This document shows, in pieces, positions 18,760-28,125 of a stretch of DNA of 64,000 bases; within the stretch, counting starts at the first letter, position 1; every line of letters begins with the position of its first letter. Origin of the DNA: Acinetobacter lwoffii (lineage in GTDB: Bacteria > Pseudomonadota > Gammaproteobacteria > Pseudomonadales > Moraxellaceae); assembly GCF_019048525.1 (NCBI RefSeq), contig NZ_CP077369.1:3162001-3226000 (forward strand), written 5' to 3'. The notes beneath the pieces were generated by a model. That model did no database searches, was not told the DNA's origin, and worked only from the letters and a program-made list of their open reading frames with translations. A program made the translations under genes and the position numbers.

Positions 18760-20151
18760 TAATGCCAGTCAGTTAAGAAATTGACTGGCATTTTCTTGGG
18801 TATTTCTGCGGTTTTCCTTTCACAACTCGTGGGCAACTTCTAACCCTTCTCTCAGGCAAAACATACCTCCTCGATTTCTCCAGTAAACTTTCTAGATGTT
18901 TAGGTAAATTCCCTGCGGAGTCTAAAGAATCAAATCTTAATATATTCAGGATGCTGATAGAGGCAATATGAAAGCTGATTCTCAAAGGACTGACTTTTGC
19001 ACGTTGAGCCATATGTTTCATTTGTCTTCTTAGAATATTATAGGCAATGAAGACCCCCCATAATTCTTGATAAATTAAATCAGGTTGCTTGCTCCTCAAA
19101 TGCTTACCTTCCTGTAAATCACTTTTGATTTCTCGGTAACACATTTCTATTTCCCAGCGCTGGGCATAAAGCTTCGCCAAGCCTATCAGTGGATATGCCT
19201 TTGAATCCATTAATGAAGTGATATAACGTCTAATTTTCCCTGCCTGCTCAACTTCAATCAAACGCGCTTCCCAATATTCTCCTAATGATGGATTTAGCTT
19301 CCTGGCTCTAGCTGAAAGAGGCATTTTGATTTGAAAGTCATGCGGGGAATTACGTTTAATGATCTCATAGCGTAAATTATCTTTTGCTCTCATTAACCAA
19401 TGACTGGCTTCTACTCGTGTTTGCCAGTCAATCAAGAAATCAGCAGAGAAATAGGCTCGATCAAACAAGGTAATACTATGCGATGGAGGACATAATCGAT
19501 TTGCCAGTGTAAGTTCACCCTGATCCATGCTACCTATTTGGGCATCAATGATTTCATGGGTGCTGGTATTTACCAGGCAGGTTGCTCTCACTTGTGGATA
19601 AGGGGCTGCAGCGGTTTTACCCTTAGATGAGCCAAAGTGTTCAAAATTCTCGTCTGTATAAGGCATAGACCAAACCACCCCGTCAACAGCACATACACTA
19701 AGGCCATGAAAGTTTGAGTATTGCTGTTGGGATTCTTCAAACCAGGCTTGGCTGAGTAGAGAAAACAAGGTATTCAAGGGCTCTCGTCCTAAACGTTGTC
19801 GTGCTTGCACTGCTGCACTGGGGACACAATATTCTGTTGTACCAAACACAAGTTTTAGTTGCTCTACGACATACCCGATCGGTTGATCTCGAAATAGGGC
19901 AAGCCCAATTACCAGCCATACCACATGTTCGGCAGGTAATTTTCTTCTCCTGATAGAAGCCTTACCTGTTTGATGTAGGCTTTCTTTAATCCAGTTTAAA
20001 TCAATGAGTTCACTGAAATGGCTGAGTGAAGGCAAAGAATGTTGAAGGGTGCAATCTAAATTTTCAGATAAAGTCATAAAAAAAATGAGCGTATTGGCAT
20101 ACACTCATTTTTACTACATTTTTCTAATGTCTGCTTAACTGACTGGCATTA
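18760..20151 (-). mobile_element. IS4-family insertion sequence, complete, 1392 bp
   Basis: Perfect 18-bp terminal inverted repeats TAATGCCAGTCAGTTAAG bound a single transposase gene and are flanked by a 10-bp direct repeat. Intact ends, intact transposase and an exact duplication suggest a recent, possibly active insertion. I cannot give the ISfinder name without a search. Confidence 0.92.
18773..20104 (-). CDS. IS4-family DDE transposase
   Basis: A 443-residue transposase. The IS4 family C-terminal signature Y-x2-R-x3-E-x6-K is exact in YAQRWEIEMCYREIK and contains the catalytic Glu. The first catalytic Asp lies in the VDGVVWSMP region and the second in TLFDRAYFSADF. A start at the ATG at 20077 (protein beginning MTLSENLD) is equally possible, since neither start has a clear ribosome binding site. 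It fills nearly the whole element. Confidence 0.93.
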   Translation of the reverse strand: MYANTLIFFMTLSENLDCTLQHSLPSLSHFSELIDLNWIKESLHQTGKASIRRRKLPAEHVVWLVIGLALFRDQPIGYVVEQLKLVFGTTEYCVPSAAVQARQRLGREPLNTLFSLLSQAWFEESQQQYSNFHGLSVCAVDGVVWSMPYTDENFEHFGSSKGKTAAAPYPQVRATCLVNTSTHEIIDAQIGSMDQGELTLANRLCPPSHSITLFDRAYFSADFLIDWQTRVEASHWLMRAKDNLRYEIIKRNSPHDFQIKMPLSARARKLNPSLGEYWEARLIEVEQAGKIRRYITSLMDSKAYPLIGLAKLYAQRWEIEMCYREIKSDLQEGKHLRSKQPDLIYQELWGVFIAYNILRRQMKHMAQRAKVSPLRISFHIASISILNILRFDSLDSAGNLPKHLESLLEKSRRYVLPERRVRSCPRVVKGKPQKYPRKCQSIS

Positions 20152-20161
20152 CTCCTCGGAG
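20152..20161. repeat. 10-bp target-site duplication, right copy
   Basis: CTCCTCGGAG, identical to 18750-18759, followed by the second half and T-run of the original trhO terminator. Confidence 0.85.
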
Positions 20162-20325
20162 GGTTTTTTGTTTACATAAAAATCACAACAGCAATAAAAC
20201 TCTTACCAATTACTTACCAAGAACCTCATTTTTTTTCAAACAAGATTGTTAGTCTAATGATACGGTGATTTATAAGCTAAGTCTTTCATTATTAACTGAA
20301 ATTTTTAAGTGAAAAGGAATATAAA

Positions 20326-20604
20326 ATGGCAGGCTCACTTGCTCGAGATTCAGACAACCTGGTTCAATTTCAACCTAAAGAAAATATAAAATTGCAACGG
20401 CTTCATCAAATTTCTGAAGAGCTTGAACAGCAGTCACATCTGTTCGTCGTTATCTTGGGAACCGTCATTGGGGCCATTTTGGCACTGTTCATTGGTTACC
20501 ATATCAATACCAGCATCATGCATTTTATCCTGCTGAGTATTTTGCCGATCTGCTTGGCCTATTTCTTACGTAAAGTTTATATTTATACCCTGACGCATAG
20601 CTGA
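20326..20604 (+). CDS. Small two-TM membrane protein, unknown
   Basis: A 92-residue protein with a polar N-terminal 40 residues and two adjacent membrane segments (about 46-64 and 68-84). AAAAGGAA at 20313-20320 is a good ribosome binding site for this ATG. I do not recognise the family. The coding pattern and start signal support a real gene. It lies between the IS element and the DedA gene. Confidence 0.6.
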   Translation: MAGSLARDSDNLVQFQPKENIKLQRLHQISEELEQQSHLFVVILGTVIGAILALFIGYHINTSIMHFILLSILPICLAYFLRKVYIYTLTHS

Positions 20605-20691
20605 TTCTGCCTGATCATTTATATTCCAAGACTTTACCGCACAAAAAATACTGCTTAGGATACAGGCAGTATTTTTTATTTTGCCAATCAT

Positions 20692-21309
20692 ATGAATCTG
20701 ACCGAATGGATTATTTCCGTCATGGAGCAACTGGGCTACTGGGGCATTGCCCTGCTCATGTTCCTGGATAATGTCTTCCCGCCAATCCCTTCCGAAATTA
20801 TTATGCCTTCCGCGGGCTATTCAGCCTCTCAGGGCGAGTTAATACTCGTCGGGGTGATCATGTCCGGTTGTATCGGCTCCCTGCTGGCAGCCGCCTTACT
20901 GTACTGGATTGGCTATAAATTTAACCATGATTCTATTTTTAAATTTGTCGATCGTTATGGTAAATATTTATTTATTAAATCAGAGGATGTGAAAAAATCA
21001 CTGAGCTGGTTTGAGCATTATGGTCACCGCATTGTGTTCTTTGGTCGCATGATTCCTGCGGTTCGCTCGCTGATCAGCATTCCTGCCGGCATGAGTCATA
21101 TGCCCTTCTGGAAATTTATGTTCTATAGCACACTTGGAACCATCATCTGGACTACGTTTCTGGCTTGTGTCGGATTTTATTTTGGCGAAAACCAGCAGTT
21201 GATGCAGCAAATTTTTAGTAAAGTCAGTTATGTGATTATTGCCATTGTTGCGGTAATTATTATCTGGATTTTCTACCGTAGACAGCAGCGTAAAAATCGT
21301 CCATCCTGA
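20692..21309 (+). CDS. DedA-family membrane protein
   Basis: A 205-residue DedA/SNARE-associated family protein. DedA proteins are inner-membrane transporters or scramblases, some of which recycle undecaprenyl phosphate, and support envelope homeostasis. Visible signatures are the re-entrant FLDNVFPPIPSEIIMPSAGY region at about 23-42 and the FGRMIPAVRSLISIPAGMS motif at about 115-133 with its conserved Arg and Gly. It lies 27 bp before the next gene and is probably co-transcribed with it. Confidence 0.92.
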   Translation: MNLTEWIISVMEQLGYWGIALLMFLDNVFPPIPSEIIMPSAGYSASQGELILVGVIMSGCIGSLLAAALLYWIGYKFNHDSIFKFVDRYGKYLFIKSEDVKKSLSWFEHYGHRIVFFGRMIPAVRSLISIPAGMSHMPFWKFMFYSTLGTIIWTTFLACVGFYFGENQQLMQQIFSKVSYVIIAIVAVIIIWIFYRRQQRKNRPS

Positions 21310-21336
21310 GGAAGATCCCTTAAGGAGATTAAAACG

Positions 21337-21762
21337 ATGTCGCATTATCTTAAATATTTTGCCACCGTTTATCTGACCTTGGTTCTATTGGTAGGCATAC
21401 TCATCTATGTATTCAATCTGGGTGCCATTCTGCTGATTCCTGCCCTGATTGCTTCCGCCTTTCTCAGTGCCCGATACTTTGTTAAGAAAGAACTTCGTTT
21501 GCCGACTCAGGAAGAGAAAAGCAAACTGGTCTGGGGCTCCACCATCATTGCCATGACATTCGGGTTTATCTTTTTAGTTGTGGTCATCTGGATGAACCCG
21601 CAGACAGATGAAATTTATAGAACCATCACCTATACAGGAAGAGGAACAAATTCATTTCTGGTGGCTGCCAGCATTGCCTTACATGCTTTGCTGTTCCATA
21701 TCGCCTACAATGCTTATGCGCGCTACAGTCTGGCGAAGCGTACAGGCATGGAAAGAAAATAG
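21337..21762 (+). CDS. Small membrane protein, ABZJ_00895-like family
   Basis: A 141-residue protein with about four membrane segments (roughly residues 8-28, 29-45, 66-86 and 108-126). It looks like a small integral membrane family that I associate with Acinetobacter (ABZJ_00895 family), but that link is from memory and unverified. AAGGAG at 21320-21325 is a good ribosome binding site. The function is unknown; placement after DedA hints at an envelope role. Confidence 0.65.
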   Translation: MSHYLKYFATVYLTLVLLVGILIYVFNLGAILLIPALIASAFLSARYFVKKELRLPTQEEKSKLVWGSTIIAMTFGFIFLVVVIWMNPQTDEIYRTITYTGRGTNSFLVAASIALHALLFHIAYNAYARYSLAKRTGMERK

Positions 21763-21800
21763 GATCGAGTAAATCTCAAAGATGCAAAAAGGCCAAAGCT

Positions 21801-21828
21801 AAAAAAAGCACCCTGCGGTGCTTTTTTT
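21801..21828. terminator. Bidirectional terminator between 21762 and the UPF0149 gene
   Basis: AAAAAAAGCACC and GGTGCTTTTTTT pair perfectly around a CTGC loop. The A-run and T-run let it serve both converging genes. Confidence 0.88.
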
Positions 21829-21833
21829 ATGAA

Positions 21834-22358
21834 TTATTCTGGAGTGTGATACATCAGATACAATTCATTTAAGTTTTCTGGAATTTCTTCTGCAAGCTCG
21901 TCCATTAACTGACCATTGCGACGGAAAGTTTCCATTTGTGGATCTTCATCATCGATGCCACTGAAGACCATGATTGGCAGGGTTAAATCCACCAGTTGTT
22001 CTTCAAATTCTTCAGTAAACCAAGCGTCTTCGTTCAGGAACATGGCATCTACAAAGCCCACACTCCAGTCACCCAGGCTTGATTCAGTATCTGCTTCTTC
22101 AATTTCAAACGGGAACGTAATCCCTTCTTCATTGGCTAAGCTTTGACGAATAGACTCTAACCATGCTTGCACCTGAGTGATGATTTCTGCAGGCACTTTC
22201 TTTTGATTACTATCAAAAAGTTCGTCTAACCATTTGTCGAATTTTGGGCCTACTGCAATAGCACATAAGAAACCATGGGTTGCCGCGAAATCTAGACCAT
22301 GTTCATTTTGGTCACCATCTAGATATTCACTCAACAGGTCTAAATCTAAAGCACTCAT
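21834..22358 (-). CDS. UPF0149 (YecA/YgfB-like) protein
   Basis: A 174-residue acidic cytosolic protein with the family pattern LLSEYLDG...HGFLCAIAVGP at the start and WSVGFVDAMFLNEDAWF in the middle. It lacks the C-terminal SEC-C zinc motif seen in some YecA proteins. The molecular function is not established. It lies just upstream of the acidic small protein at 22430 in genome order, on the same strand. Confidence 0.85.
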   Translation of the reverse strand: MSALDLDLLSEYLDGDQNEHGLDFAATHGFLCAIAVGPKFDKWLDELFDSNQKKVPAEIITQVQAWLESIRQSLANEEGITFPFEIEEADTESSLGDWSVGFVDAMFLNEDAWFTEEFEEQLVDLTLPIMVFSGIDDEDPQMETFRRNGQLMDELAEEIPENLNELYLMYHTPE

Positions 22359-22429
22359 CTAACATCCAAACTTAGAAAACCGAAAGGTTTAGCATAGCAT
22401 TTATTCAGACTATGCTAAATCCGAATTCG

Positions 22430-22636
22430 TTAATCTTCGTCATCAAAATCGTCGTCATCGTCGAAGTCATAGTCAAAATCTTTGAGTTCGCGCTCTAAAC
22501 GACGTTGGGTCAGTAGATCATCGATCAGACGACGTTTTTCCAACGACTCTTTAGCACTGAGCTTGCTAGAAGCCTCATCGAAATTAACATCATCTTCACC
22601 GAAGTTATCATCTAGTTCAAAATCTGTAGAAGACAC
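22430..22636 (-). CDS. Small acidic protein, PA3496-like
   Basis: A 68-residue protein with a central basic segment (KRRLIDDLLTQRRLERELKD) and an Asp-rich tail with almost uninterrupted Asp/Glu/Phe. The central pattern resembles the PA3496 family of putative envelope-integrity proteins; this is tentative. AGGAAG precedes the ATG. It precedes the UPF0149 gene on the same strand and is divergent from rpoD. Confidence 0.6.
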   Translation of the reverse strand: MSSTDFELDDNFGEDDVNFDEASSKLSAKESLEKRRLIDDLLTQRRLERELKDFDYDFDDDDDFDDED

Positions 22637-23035
22637 TAAAACTTCCTCATGAGTGAAAAATGTAAAAGGATTTAAGCGCTATTTATCGTGCCTAAAATAA
22701 CAAGTCAAGTTTTATTTGGATTTTCGTATTTTTAATTTGTAATTAGGGGTTTTTTCTGTCTCAATTGTGTGCCATGATATAATCCACCCTGCGTCCTTAT
22801 GTTTTTTGATTCTCCTTTTTTGAGTCATAAACAGACACGCATGGGATGAACTTGAAAACAACAAATTCACCCCCATCTTAAATTACTGAATTTCATTTTA
22901 AATATTTTATCAGACAGCTTTCATGCTGAATTCTCTGATGAAATATGTAGGCTATTCACTAAATTTAACGAGCTTAAATCGTGCAGCATTGTACGGTTTT
23001 TTACTGCCACAGATTCAACGAAGAGTAAGCAAAAG
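22637..23035. other. Intergenic region upstream of rpoD (399 bp)
   Basis: It holds a likely extended -10 promoter at 22775-22783 and an AT-rich leader of about 250 nt before rpoD. The only open frames are a dozen codons or shorter. No riboswitch or clear terminator is seen. Confidence 0.6.
22754..22783 (+). promoter_or_regulatory. Putative extended -10 promoter of rpoD
   Basis: TGATATAAT at 22775-22783 is a perfect TGn plus TATAAT extended -10. A weak TTCTGT about 18 bp upstream may be the -35. It would give a 5-prime leader of about 245 nt. Confidence 0.5.
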
Positions 23036-24922
23036 ATGAGCGATATGACTTCCCCTACTTCTCAAGTAGCGGCTCTGATTAGCCGAGGCAAAGAACAAGG
23101 TTATTTAACCTTCGCTGAGGTTAACGATCATCTGCCGGACTCCATCACAGAAAGCGAGCAGATTGAAGACATCATTCAGATGCTGAATGACGTTGGTATT
23201 CCGGTACATGATCGCGCGCCTGAATCTGATGATACGATGTTCGAAGATACTGCAGAAGCGGCGGATGAAGTTGCAGAAGAAGAAGCTGCAGCCGTACTTG
23301 CCTCGGTAGAAAACGAGCCAGGTCGTACCACTGACCCTGTACGTATGTATATGCGTGAGATGGGTACAGTAGAACTTCTGACTCGTGAAGGCGAAATCAG
23401 CATCGCAAAACGCATCGAAGAAGGTATTCGTGATGTTTTGCACTCGATTGCTTACTGGCCGAATGCGGTAGAAGTGGTACTGCAAGAATACAAAGATTAT
23501 GAAGCGGGTGAACGCCGTCTTGCTGACCTTTTATCAGGTTATTTAGATCCTGAATCAGATGAAGAAATTCCTGAAGTTCTAGAAGAAGAAGCGGTTCTTG
23601 CTGAAGATGAGACTGACTCGAAAAAATCGACCAAAGATGTAAAACTGGACGATGATGAAGAGGAAGAAGAAGCAGATTCTGATGATGAATCAGAAGCAGA
23701 TTCTGGTCCAGATCCTGAAATTGCTAAAGCGCGTTTTACTGAACTGGAAAATGCGTGGCTGAATACCAAAGCAACTATTGAAAAACATGGTCGTGACAGC
23801 AAACAGGCTGAAGAAGCTTTGCAGGCACTTGCAACTGTATTCATGATGTTCAAATTTACCCCGCGTCTATTTGATATCATTTCTGAAATGATTCGTGGTA
23901 CCCATGATCAAATTCGTGGTGCAGAACGTGAAGTGATGCGTTATGCAGTACGTCGTGGCCGTATGGATCGCACCCAGTTCCGTACCAGCTTCCCGGGCCA
24001 GGAATCGAATCCAGCCTGGTTAGACGAGCAGATTGCGAAAACACCTGCAGACCAGAAAGCTTATCTGGAAAAAGTACGTCCAGACGTATTGGCCTTCCAG
24101 CAAAAAATTGCCGATATCGAGAAAGAGCTTGGCCTTGATGTAAAAGGCATTAAAGACATTGCCAAACGTATGGCCGTCGGTGAAGCCAAAGCACGTCGTG
24201 CCAAGAAAGAAATGGTTGAAGCGAACTTGCGTCTGGTAATTTCGATTGCGAAGAAATATACCAACCGTGGCTTGCAATTCCTGGATCTGATTCAGGAAGG
24301 TAACATCGGTCTGATGAAAGCCGTAGACAAGTTTGAATACCGTCGTGGTTATAAATTCTCGACTTATGCGACTTGGTGGATTCGTCAGGCAATCACACGT
24401 TCGATTGCGGATCAGGCACGTACCATTCGTATTCCGGTACACATGATTGAAACGATCAACAAGATAAACCGTGTATCTCGTCAGCTTCTACAGGAAATGG
24501 GGCGTGAACCGACGCCTGAAGAACTGGGCGAACGTCTGGAAATGGACGAAGTTAAAGTACGTAAAGTACTGAAAATCGCCAAAGAACCAATTTCGATGGA
24601 AACACCGATCGGTGATGATGAAGATTCACATCTGGGTGACTTCATTGAAGACAGCAACATCACTTCACCAATTGATGCGGCAACGTCTGAAGGCCTGAAA
24701 GAAGCGACACGTGAAGTTCTGGAAAACCTGACTGAACGTGAAGCCAAAGTCCTAAAAATGCGTTTTGGTATCGATATGCCGACCGACCATACTTTGGAAG
24801 AGGTGGGCAAACAGTTTGACGTAACACGTGAACGTATTCGTCAGATTGAAGCGAAAGCGCTGCGTAAACTTCGCCATCCATCGCGTTCAGAACACTTACG
24901 TTCATTCCTTGAGAATGATTAA
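23036..24922 (+). CDS. rpoD: RNA polymerase primary sigma factor RpoD (sigma-70)
   Basis: The housekeeping sigma factor, 628 residues. Region 1.1 is followed by the [21 protein letters not shown] segment (region 1.2) at about 98. A long non-conserved insert holds an Asp/Glu-rich run at about 203-225. Region 2 with [19 protein letters not shown] is followed by region 3 and region 4.2 with [20 protein letters not shown]. It is transcribed alone here, not with rpsU-dnaG as in E. coli. Confidence 0.98.
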   Translation: MSDMTSPTSQVAALISRGKEQGYLTFAEVNDHLPDSITESEQIEDIIQMLNDVGIPVHDRAPESDDTMFEDTAEAADEVAEEEAAAVLASVENEPGRTTDPVRMYMREMGTVELLTREGEISIAKRIEEGIRDVLHSIAYWPNAVEVVLQEYKDYEAGERRLADLLSGYLDPESDEEIPEVLEEEAVLAEDETDSKKSTKDVKLDDDEEEEEADSDDESEADSGPDPEIAKARFTELENAWLNTKATIEKHGRDSKQAEEALQALATVFMMFKFTPRLFDIISEMIRGTHDQIRGAEREVMRYAVRRGRMDRTQFRTSFPGQESNPAWLDEQIAKTPADQKAYLEKVRPDVLAFQQKIADIEKELGLDVKGIKDIAKRMAVGEAKARRAKKEMVEANLRLVISIAKKYTNRGLQFLDLIQEGNIGLMKAVDKFEYRRGYKFSTYATWWIRQAITRSIADQARTIRIPVHMIETINKINRVSRQLLQEMGREPTPEELGERLEMDEVKVRKVLKIAKEPISMETPIGDDEDSHLGDFIEDSNITSPIDAATSEGLKEATREVLENLTEREAKVLKMRFGIDMPTDHTLEEVGKQFDVTRERIRQIEAKALRKLRHPSRSEHLRSFLEND

Positions 24923-24991
24923 GATTTGATGCTTATTCTGGAGACTTGAAATTTGATCATCAGTCTCCATTTAAGTAGCCAAGACAAACCC

Positions 24992-25019
24992 AAACGCCTG
25001 CATGATTGCAGGCGTTTCA
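24992..25019 (+). terminator. Terminator-like hairpin after rpoD
   Basis: AAACGCCTGC and GCAGGCGTTT form a perfect 10-bp stem with an ATGATT loop. The T-tail is short, so termination may be partial. It ends 17 bp before the DUF493 gene. Confidence 0.65.
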
Positions 25020-25035
25020 AATCAGGGGGACTACC

Positions 25036-25323
25036 ATGTTAGACCGTACACCATCTCGTGAACTTCAAGAACATCTTTGGGTTTTCCCTATGGATTATCC
25101 GATTAAACTGATTGGCCTTGCGGGCGATGAATTGCGTCATGCTGTCATCGACATTTTTCTGAAACATTTTCCAGATTTTGAAGGTGATAGCGTCAGTATT
25201 ACGCCATCACGTACTGGAAAATACCATTCCATTACCGCACAACTGCGCTTTTTGGAACTGGAACAGGTTCATGCAGTATATGCAGATTTGGCCGCTTGCC
25301 CGCTAATTAAAACAGCACTCTAA
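25036..25323 (+). CDS. DUF493 / YbeD-like small regulatory protein
   Basis: A 95-residue alpha/beta protein of the YbeD (UPF0250, DUF493) family. The pattern FPMDYPIKLIG at the start and SRTGKYHSITAQLRF in the middle is typical. YbeD homologues lie next to lipB in many proteobacteria, as here, and resemble ACT-like regulatory folds; the function is not established. AGGGGGA at 25024-25030 supports the ATG at 25036 over the earlier one at 25006. Confidence 0.88.
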   Translation: MLDRTPSRELQEHLWVFPMDYPIKLIGLAGDELRHAVIDIFLKHFPDFEGDSVSITPSRTGKYHSITAQLRFLELEQVHAVYADLAACPLIKTAL

Positions 25324-25338
25324 TCGAAAATACAAAAG

Positions 25339-25363
25339 ACACGCTTCCGGGCGTGTTTTTTTT
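25339..25363 (+). terminator. Terminator after the DUF493 gene
   Basis: ACACGC and GCGTGT pair across TTCCGG and are followed by eight or more Ts. Confidence 0.75.
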
Positions 25364-25475
25364 ATGCCTGTACAATGACTGAGCTAGCGCTTAAATATTG
25401 CAGATCTCGCCCCTATTTCATGCCGAAGCCATTATAATTATGATCAGTTTTTTATAATTACTAAGGACACTCCCT

Positions 25476-26135
25476 GTGACTGATGTGCTGCAAAAGCCCG
25501 AGCTGATCATTCGTCAATATCACGACCTCACACCTTATGAAGATCGTTTTCTGGAAATGAAAACATTTACGGAAACCCGTGATGAACATAGCCCGGATCA
25601 ATTGTGGATTTTGCAACATCAGGATGTACTCACTCAAGGTCAGGCAGGAAAACCGGAACATATTCTAATACCGAGCAATATCCCGGTGATTCAGACCGAT
25701 CGTGGTGGTCAGGTGACCTGGCATGGTCCCGGTCAATTGGTGGCTTACTTCATGTTTGACCTGAATCGTCTGGGCTGGAATGTGCGCACGCTGGTGTCTT
25801 ATGCTGAAAACCTGATGATTGACTTGCTGAAAAAATATGGCATTGATGCCTATGCCAAACCGGATGCACCCGGGGTATATGTGTCTGAGCGAAAAATTGG
25901 CTCACTCGGTTTTAAAATTCGTAAAGGCCGTAGCTACCATGGTCTGTCCTTAAACCTGGATTGTGACCTGAGCGGATTCAACACCATCAATCCTTGTGGC
26001 TATGCAGGACTGGAAATGGTACGCATGAGTGACCTGCTCGAACAACCACCCCAGTTTAGCCAGTTGTGCACTGAAATTATTGAAACTTTGCGCCACAGCG
26101 GGTACTTTAAGCAAATAACTGTCGAGCAAAGATAA
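25476..26135 (+). CDS. lipB: Octanoyltransferase LipB
   Basis: LipB moves octanoate from acyl-carrier protein to lipoyl domains of 2-oxoacid dehydrogenases and GcvH. The 219-residue protein has the [17 protein letters not shown] motif, the [17 protein letters not shown] region with the catalytic Lys, and the catalytic Cys in [10 protein letters not shown]. The start is a GTG with AAGGA upstream. A terminator separates it from the DUF493 gene, so it has its own promoter, probably within 25380-25470. Confidence 0.95.
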   Translation: MTDVLQKPELIIRQYHDLTPYEDRFLEMKTFTETRDEHSPDQLWILQHQDVLTQGQAGKPEHILIPSNIPVIQTDRGGQVTWHGPGQLVAYFMFDLNRLGWNVRTLVSYAENLMIDLLKKYGIDAYAKPDAPGVYVSERKIGSLGFKIRKGRSYHGLSLNLDCDLSGFNTINPCGYAGLEMVRMSDLLEQPPQFSQLCTEIIETLRHSGYFKQITVEQR

Positions 26136-26162
26136 AGCCTTTGCATTTCAACCCCAAATAAA

Positions 26163-26180
26163 TTAGAGTATTTACTCTAA
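26163..26180. promoter_or_regulatory. Perfect 18-bp palindrome upstream of the SCP2/alcohol dehydrogenase genes
   Basis: TTAGAGTA-TT-TACTCTAA, two perfect 8-bp arms, lies about 30 bp before the GTG at 26210. There is no T-run, so it looks like a dimeric-repressor operator and not a terminator. The regulator is not identified; no regulator gene is adjacent. Confidence 0.5.
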
Positions 26181-26209
26181 ACTAATAATATTGAGATAGG
26201 GATCATCAC

Positions 26210-26743
26210 GTGATTGCGACTAAATCCGTAAAACCCGCTTTGCAGCTTGCCTATGTCAAACTCATGATGGATGTGATTGGCCGAGGTCTGGTCATGGCAA
26301 GTCAGGTGGATAAAGAAATCAAACAGGAAGTGGCCCATTTTCCAGAAAATTTTACTCTTTCCATGAAAGTCTTTCCGCATGGCCCGGCCTTTGTAGCGCG
26401 GGTCACTGAGGACAAACAACTGGAACTGGTTAAAAATCTGGAAAAAGCACCTGATTTGATCATTACCTTTAAACATCTGCACCATGCCTTTTTGGTGTTT
26501 TCTTTTCAGGAAAGTACCTCACAGGCTTTTGCCCATGACCGTATGATTGCTGATGGCGATATTTCCAATGCCATTCGCCTCGTTCGCTGCCTGAATAAAA
26601 TGGAAGCACTGATTTTGCCGAAAATGGTGGCACAACTGGCAGTGAAAGAATATCCAAGCAATCTAAGCCTAAAAGAAAAACTAAGCGAAGCGAGCAGTAT
26701 TTATCTGAAAATCGCTCAATCCTATTTGAAACGGAGTGTATAA
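26210..26743 (+). CDS. SCP2-like sterol/lipid-binding domain protein
   Basis: A 177-residue cytosolic protein. The region FTLSMKVFPHGPAFVARV ... KAPDLIITFKHL has the beta pattern and pseudo-conserved DLIITF of SCP2-like domains, which bind acyl chains or lipids. The start is a GTG with a GATAGGGA ribosome binding site. It ends 1 bp before the iron-type alcohol dehydrogenase, so the two form a tight operon and perhaps act on the same long-chain alcohol or aldehyde. The family call is moderate. Confidence 0.55.
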   Translation: MIATKSVKPALQLAYVKLMMDVIGRGLVMASQVDKEIKQEVAHFPENFTLSMKVFPHGPAFVARVTEDKQLELVKNLEKAPDLIITFKHLHHAFLVFSFQESTSQAFAHDRMIADGDISNAIRLVRCLNKMEALILPKMVAQLAVKEYPSNLSLKEKLSEASSIYLKIAQSYLKRSV

Positions 26744-26744
26744 C

Positions 26745-27929
26745 ATGGCTAAACCTTATTATGAATTTTTCTGTCCGGTCAAAGTGATTGCCGGTCATGC
26801 CGCGTTAGAACATATTCCGTTTGAACTTGCGACTTTAGGGGCCAAACGTCCGCTGATCATTACCGACAAAGGCGTCCGTGCCAACAATTTGTTGGCACCA
26901 ATTGAAGCTGCATTTGAAATGGCAGATGCTGCAATTGTAGCGATTTTTGATGATGTACCACCCGACTCTAGCTTGGGTACAGTGCGCAGTGCGGCAAAGC
27001 TGTATCGCGAAAATCATTGCGACGCGATCATTGCTGTGGGCGGAGGTTCAGTCATTGATACCTCTAAGGCAACCAATATTCTGGTATCGGAAGGCGGTGA
27101 TGACCTGCTGAAATATTCGGGTGCACATAACTTGCCTAAACCGCTGAAACCGTTCTTTGTGATTCCAACCACATCTGGTACAGGTTCAGAAGTGACCATG
27201 GTCGCTGTCGTGTCGGACACTGAAAAGAACGTCAAAATGCCGTTCGCCTCTTATTATCTGATGCCGCATGCTGCGATTCTGGATCCCCGCATGACCCAGA
27301 CCTTGCCGCCACATTTAACCGCCATGACCGCAATGGATGCTATGACCCATGCGGTCGAAGCTTATACCTGCATGGCAGCCAATCCGATTTCGGATGCTTA
27401 TGCCACCGCCGCAGTCAAAAAGATCAGTACCCACCTATTTAATGTGCTGGATAACCCTTCCGATGCACAAGGCCGTCTGGAGCTGGCACAGGCATCGACC
27501 ATGGCGGGAATTGCATTTTCCAACTCGATGGTTGGCATTGTGCATTCACTGGGGCACTCATTGGGTGCAGTGGTACACCTGCCGCATGGTTTATGCATGA
27601 ACTTATTCCTGCCTTATGTGCTGGAATACAACAAAGAGGTCAATGGCGATAAAATCGCAGATCTGCTCCTGCCTTTGGCGGGTGCCGATATTTATGCACA
27701 AACGCCGGCGCATCTACGTGCTGACAAAACTATTGCAACGATTCTAACCATGCGTGACCGGATTTACAGTCTCACCAAATTACCGCGCACATTACGTGAA
27801 ACCGGTAAGATTTCTGAAGCCCAGCTCGATGAAGTGGCAGAGAAAGCCCTGAATGATGGTTCCATCATTTATAACCCGAAAGAAGCTACCCTGGAAGATT
27901 TAAAATCTATCTTAAAAAAGGCTTGGTAA
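26745..27929 (+). CDS. Iron-containing (group III) alcohol dehydrogenase
   Basis: A 394-residue NAD(P)-dependent dehydrogenase. The nucleotide-binding AVGGGSVIDTSKA motif, the PTTSGTGSEVT segment, and the metal-ligand stretches DAMTHAVEAYT and VHSLGHSLGAVVHLPHG are intact. GGAG at 26733-26736 supports the ATG at 26745. The substrate is unknown; pairing with an SCP2-like protein suggests a lipophilic alcohol. A perfect palindrome upstream may regulate both genes. A strong terminator follows. Confidence 0.9.
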   Translation: MAKPYYEFFCPVKVIAGHAALEHIPFELATLGAKRPLIITDKGVRANNLLAPIEAAFEMADAAIVAIFDDVPPDSSLGTVRSAAKLYRENHCDAIIAVGGGSVIDTSKATNILVSEGGDDLLKYSGAHNLPKPLKPFFVIPTTSGTGSEVTMVAVVSDTEKNVKMPFASYYLMPHAAILDPRMTQTLPPHLTAMTAMDAMTHAVEAYTCMAANPISDAYATAAVKKISTHLFNVLDNPSDAQGRLELAQASTMAGIAFSNSMVGIVHSLGHSLGAVVHLPHGLCMNLFLPYVLEYNKEVNGDKIADLLLPLAGADIYAQTPAHLRADKTIATILTMRDRIYSLTKLPRTLRETGKISEAQLDEVAEKALNDGSIIYNPKEATLEDLKSILKKAW

Positions 27930-27963
27930 TTACTGAAAAATAAGCCAATATAGCCGAAATTCT

Positions 27964-27994
27964 AGCCTGATGTTTTTTTAAACATCAGGCTTTT
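27964..27994 (+). terminator. Terminator after the alcohol dehydrogenase
   Basis: GCCTGATGTTT and AAACATCAGGC form an 11-bp perfect stem with a TTTT loop, followed by Ts. Confidence 0.88.
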
Positions 27995-28125
27995 ATCTTG
28001 CATAAGAAAAAATTCGATTTCTATTTTTGAATGGCACATTTTATGCAGGACAAAAGTCAAAAAATAGCTAGCAAAAGCCGTTCTTTTCAAGTAGATTGGC
28101 GGACTTTTATAGAAAACTGTAGGGG

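Noticed and set aside
23105..24905. Long minus-strand frames inside rpoD
   Set aside because: Shadows of a strongly codon-biased gene. They have no domain patterns or start signals.
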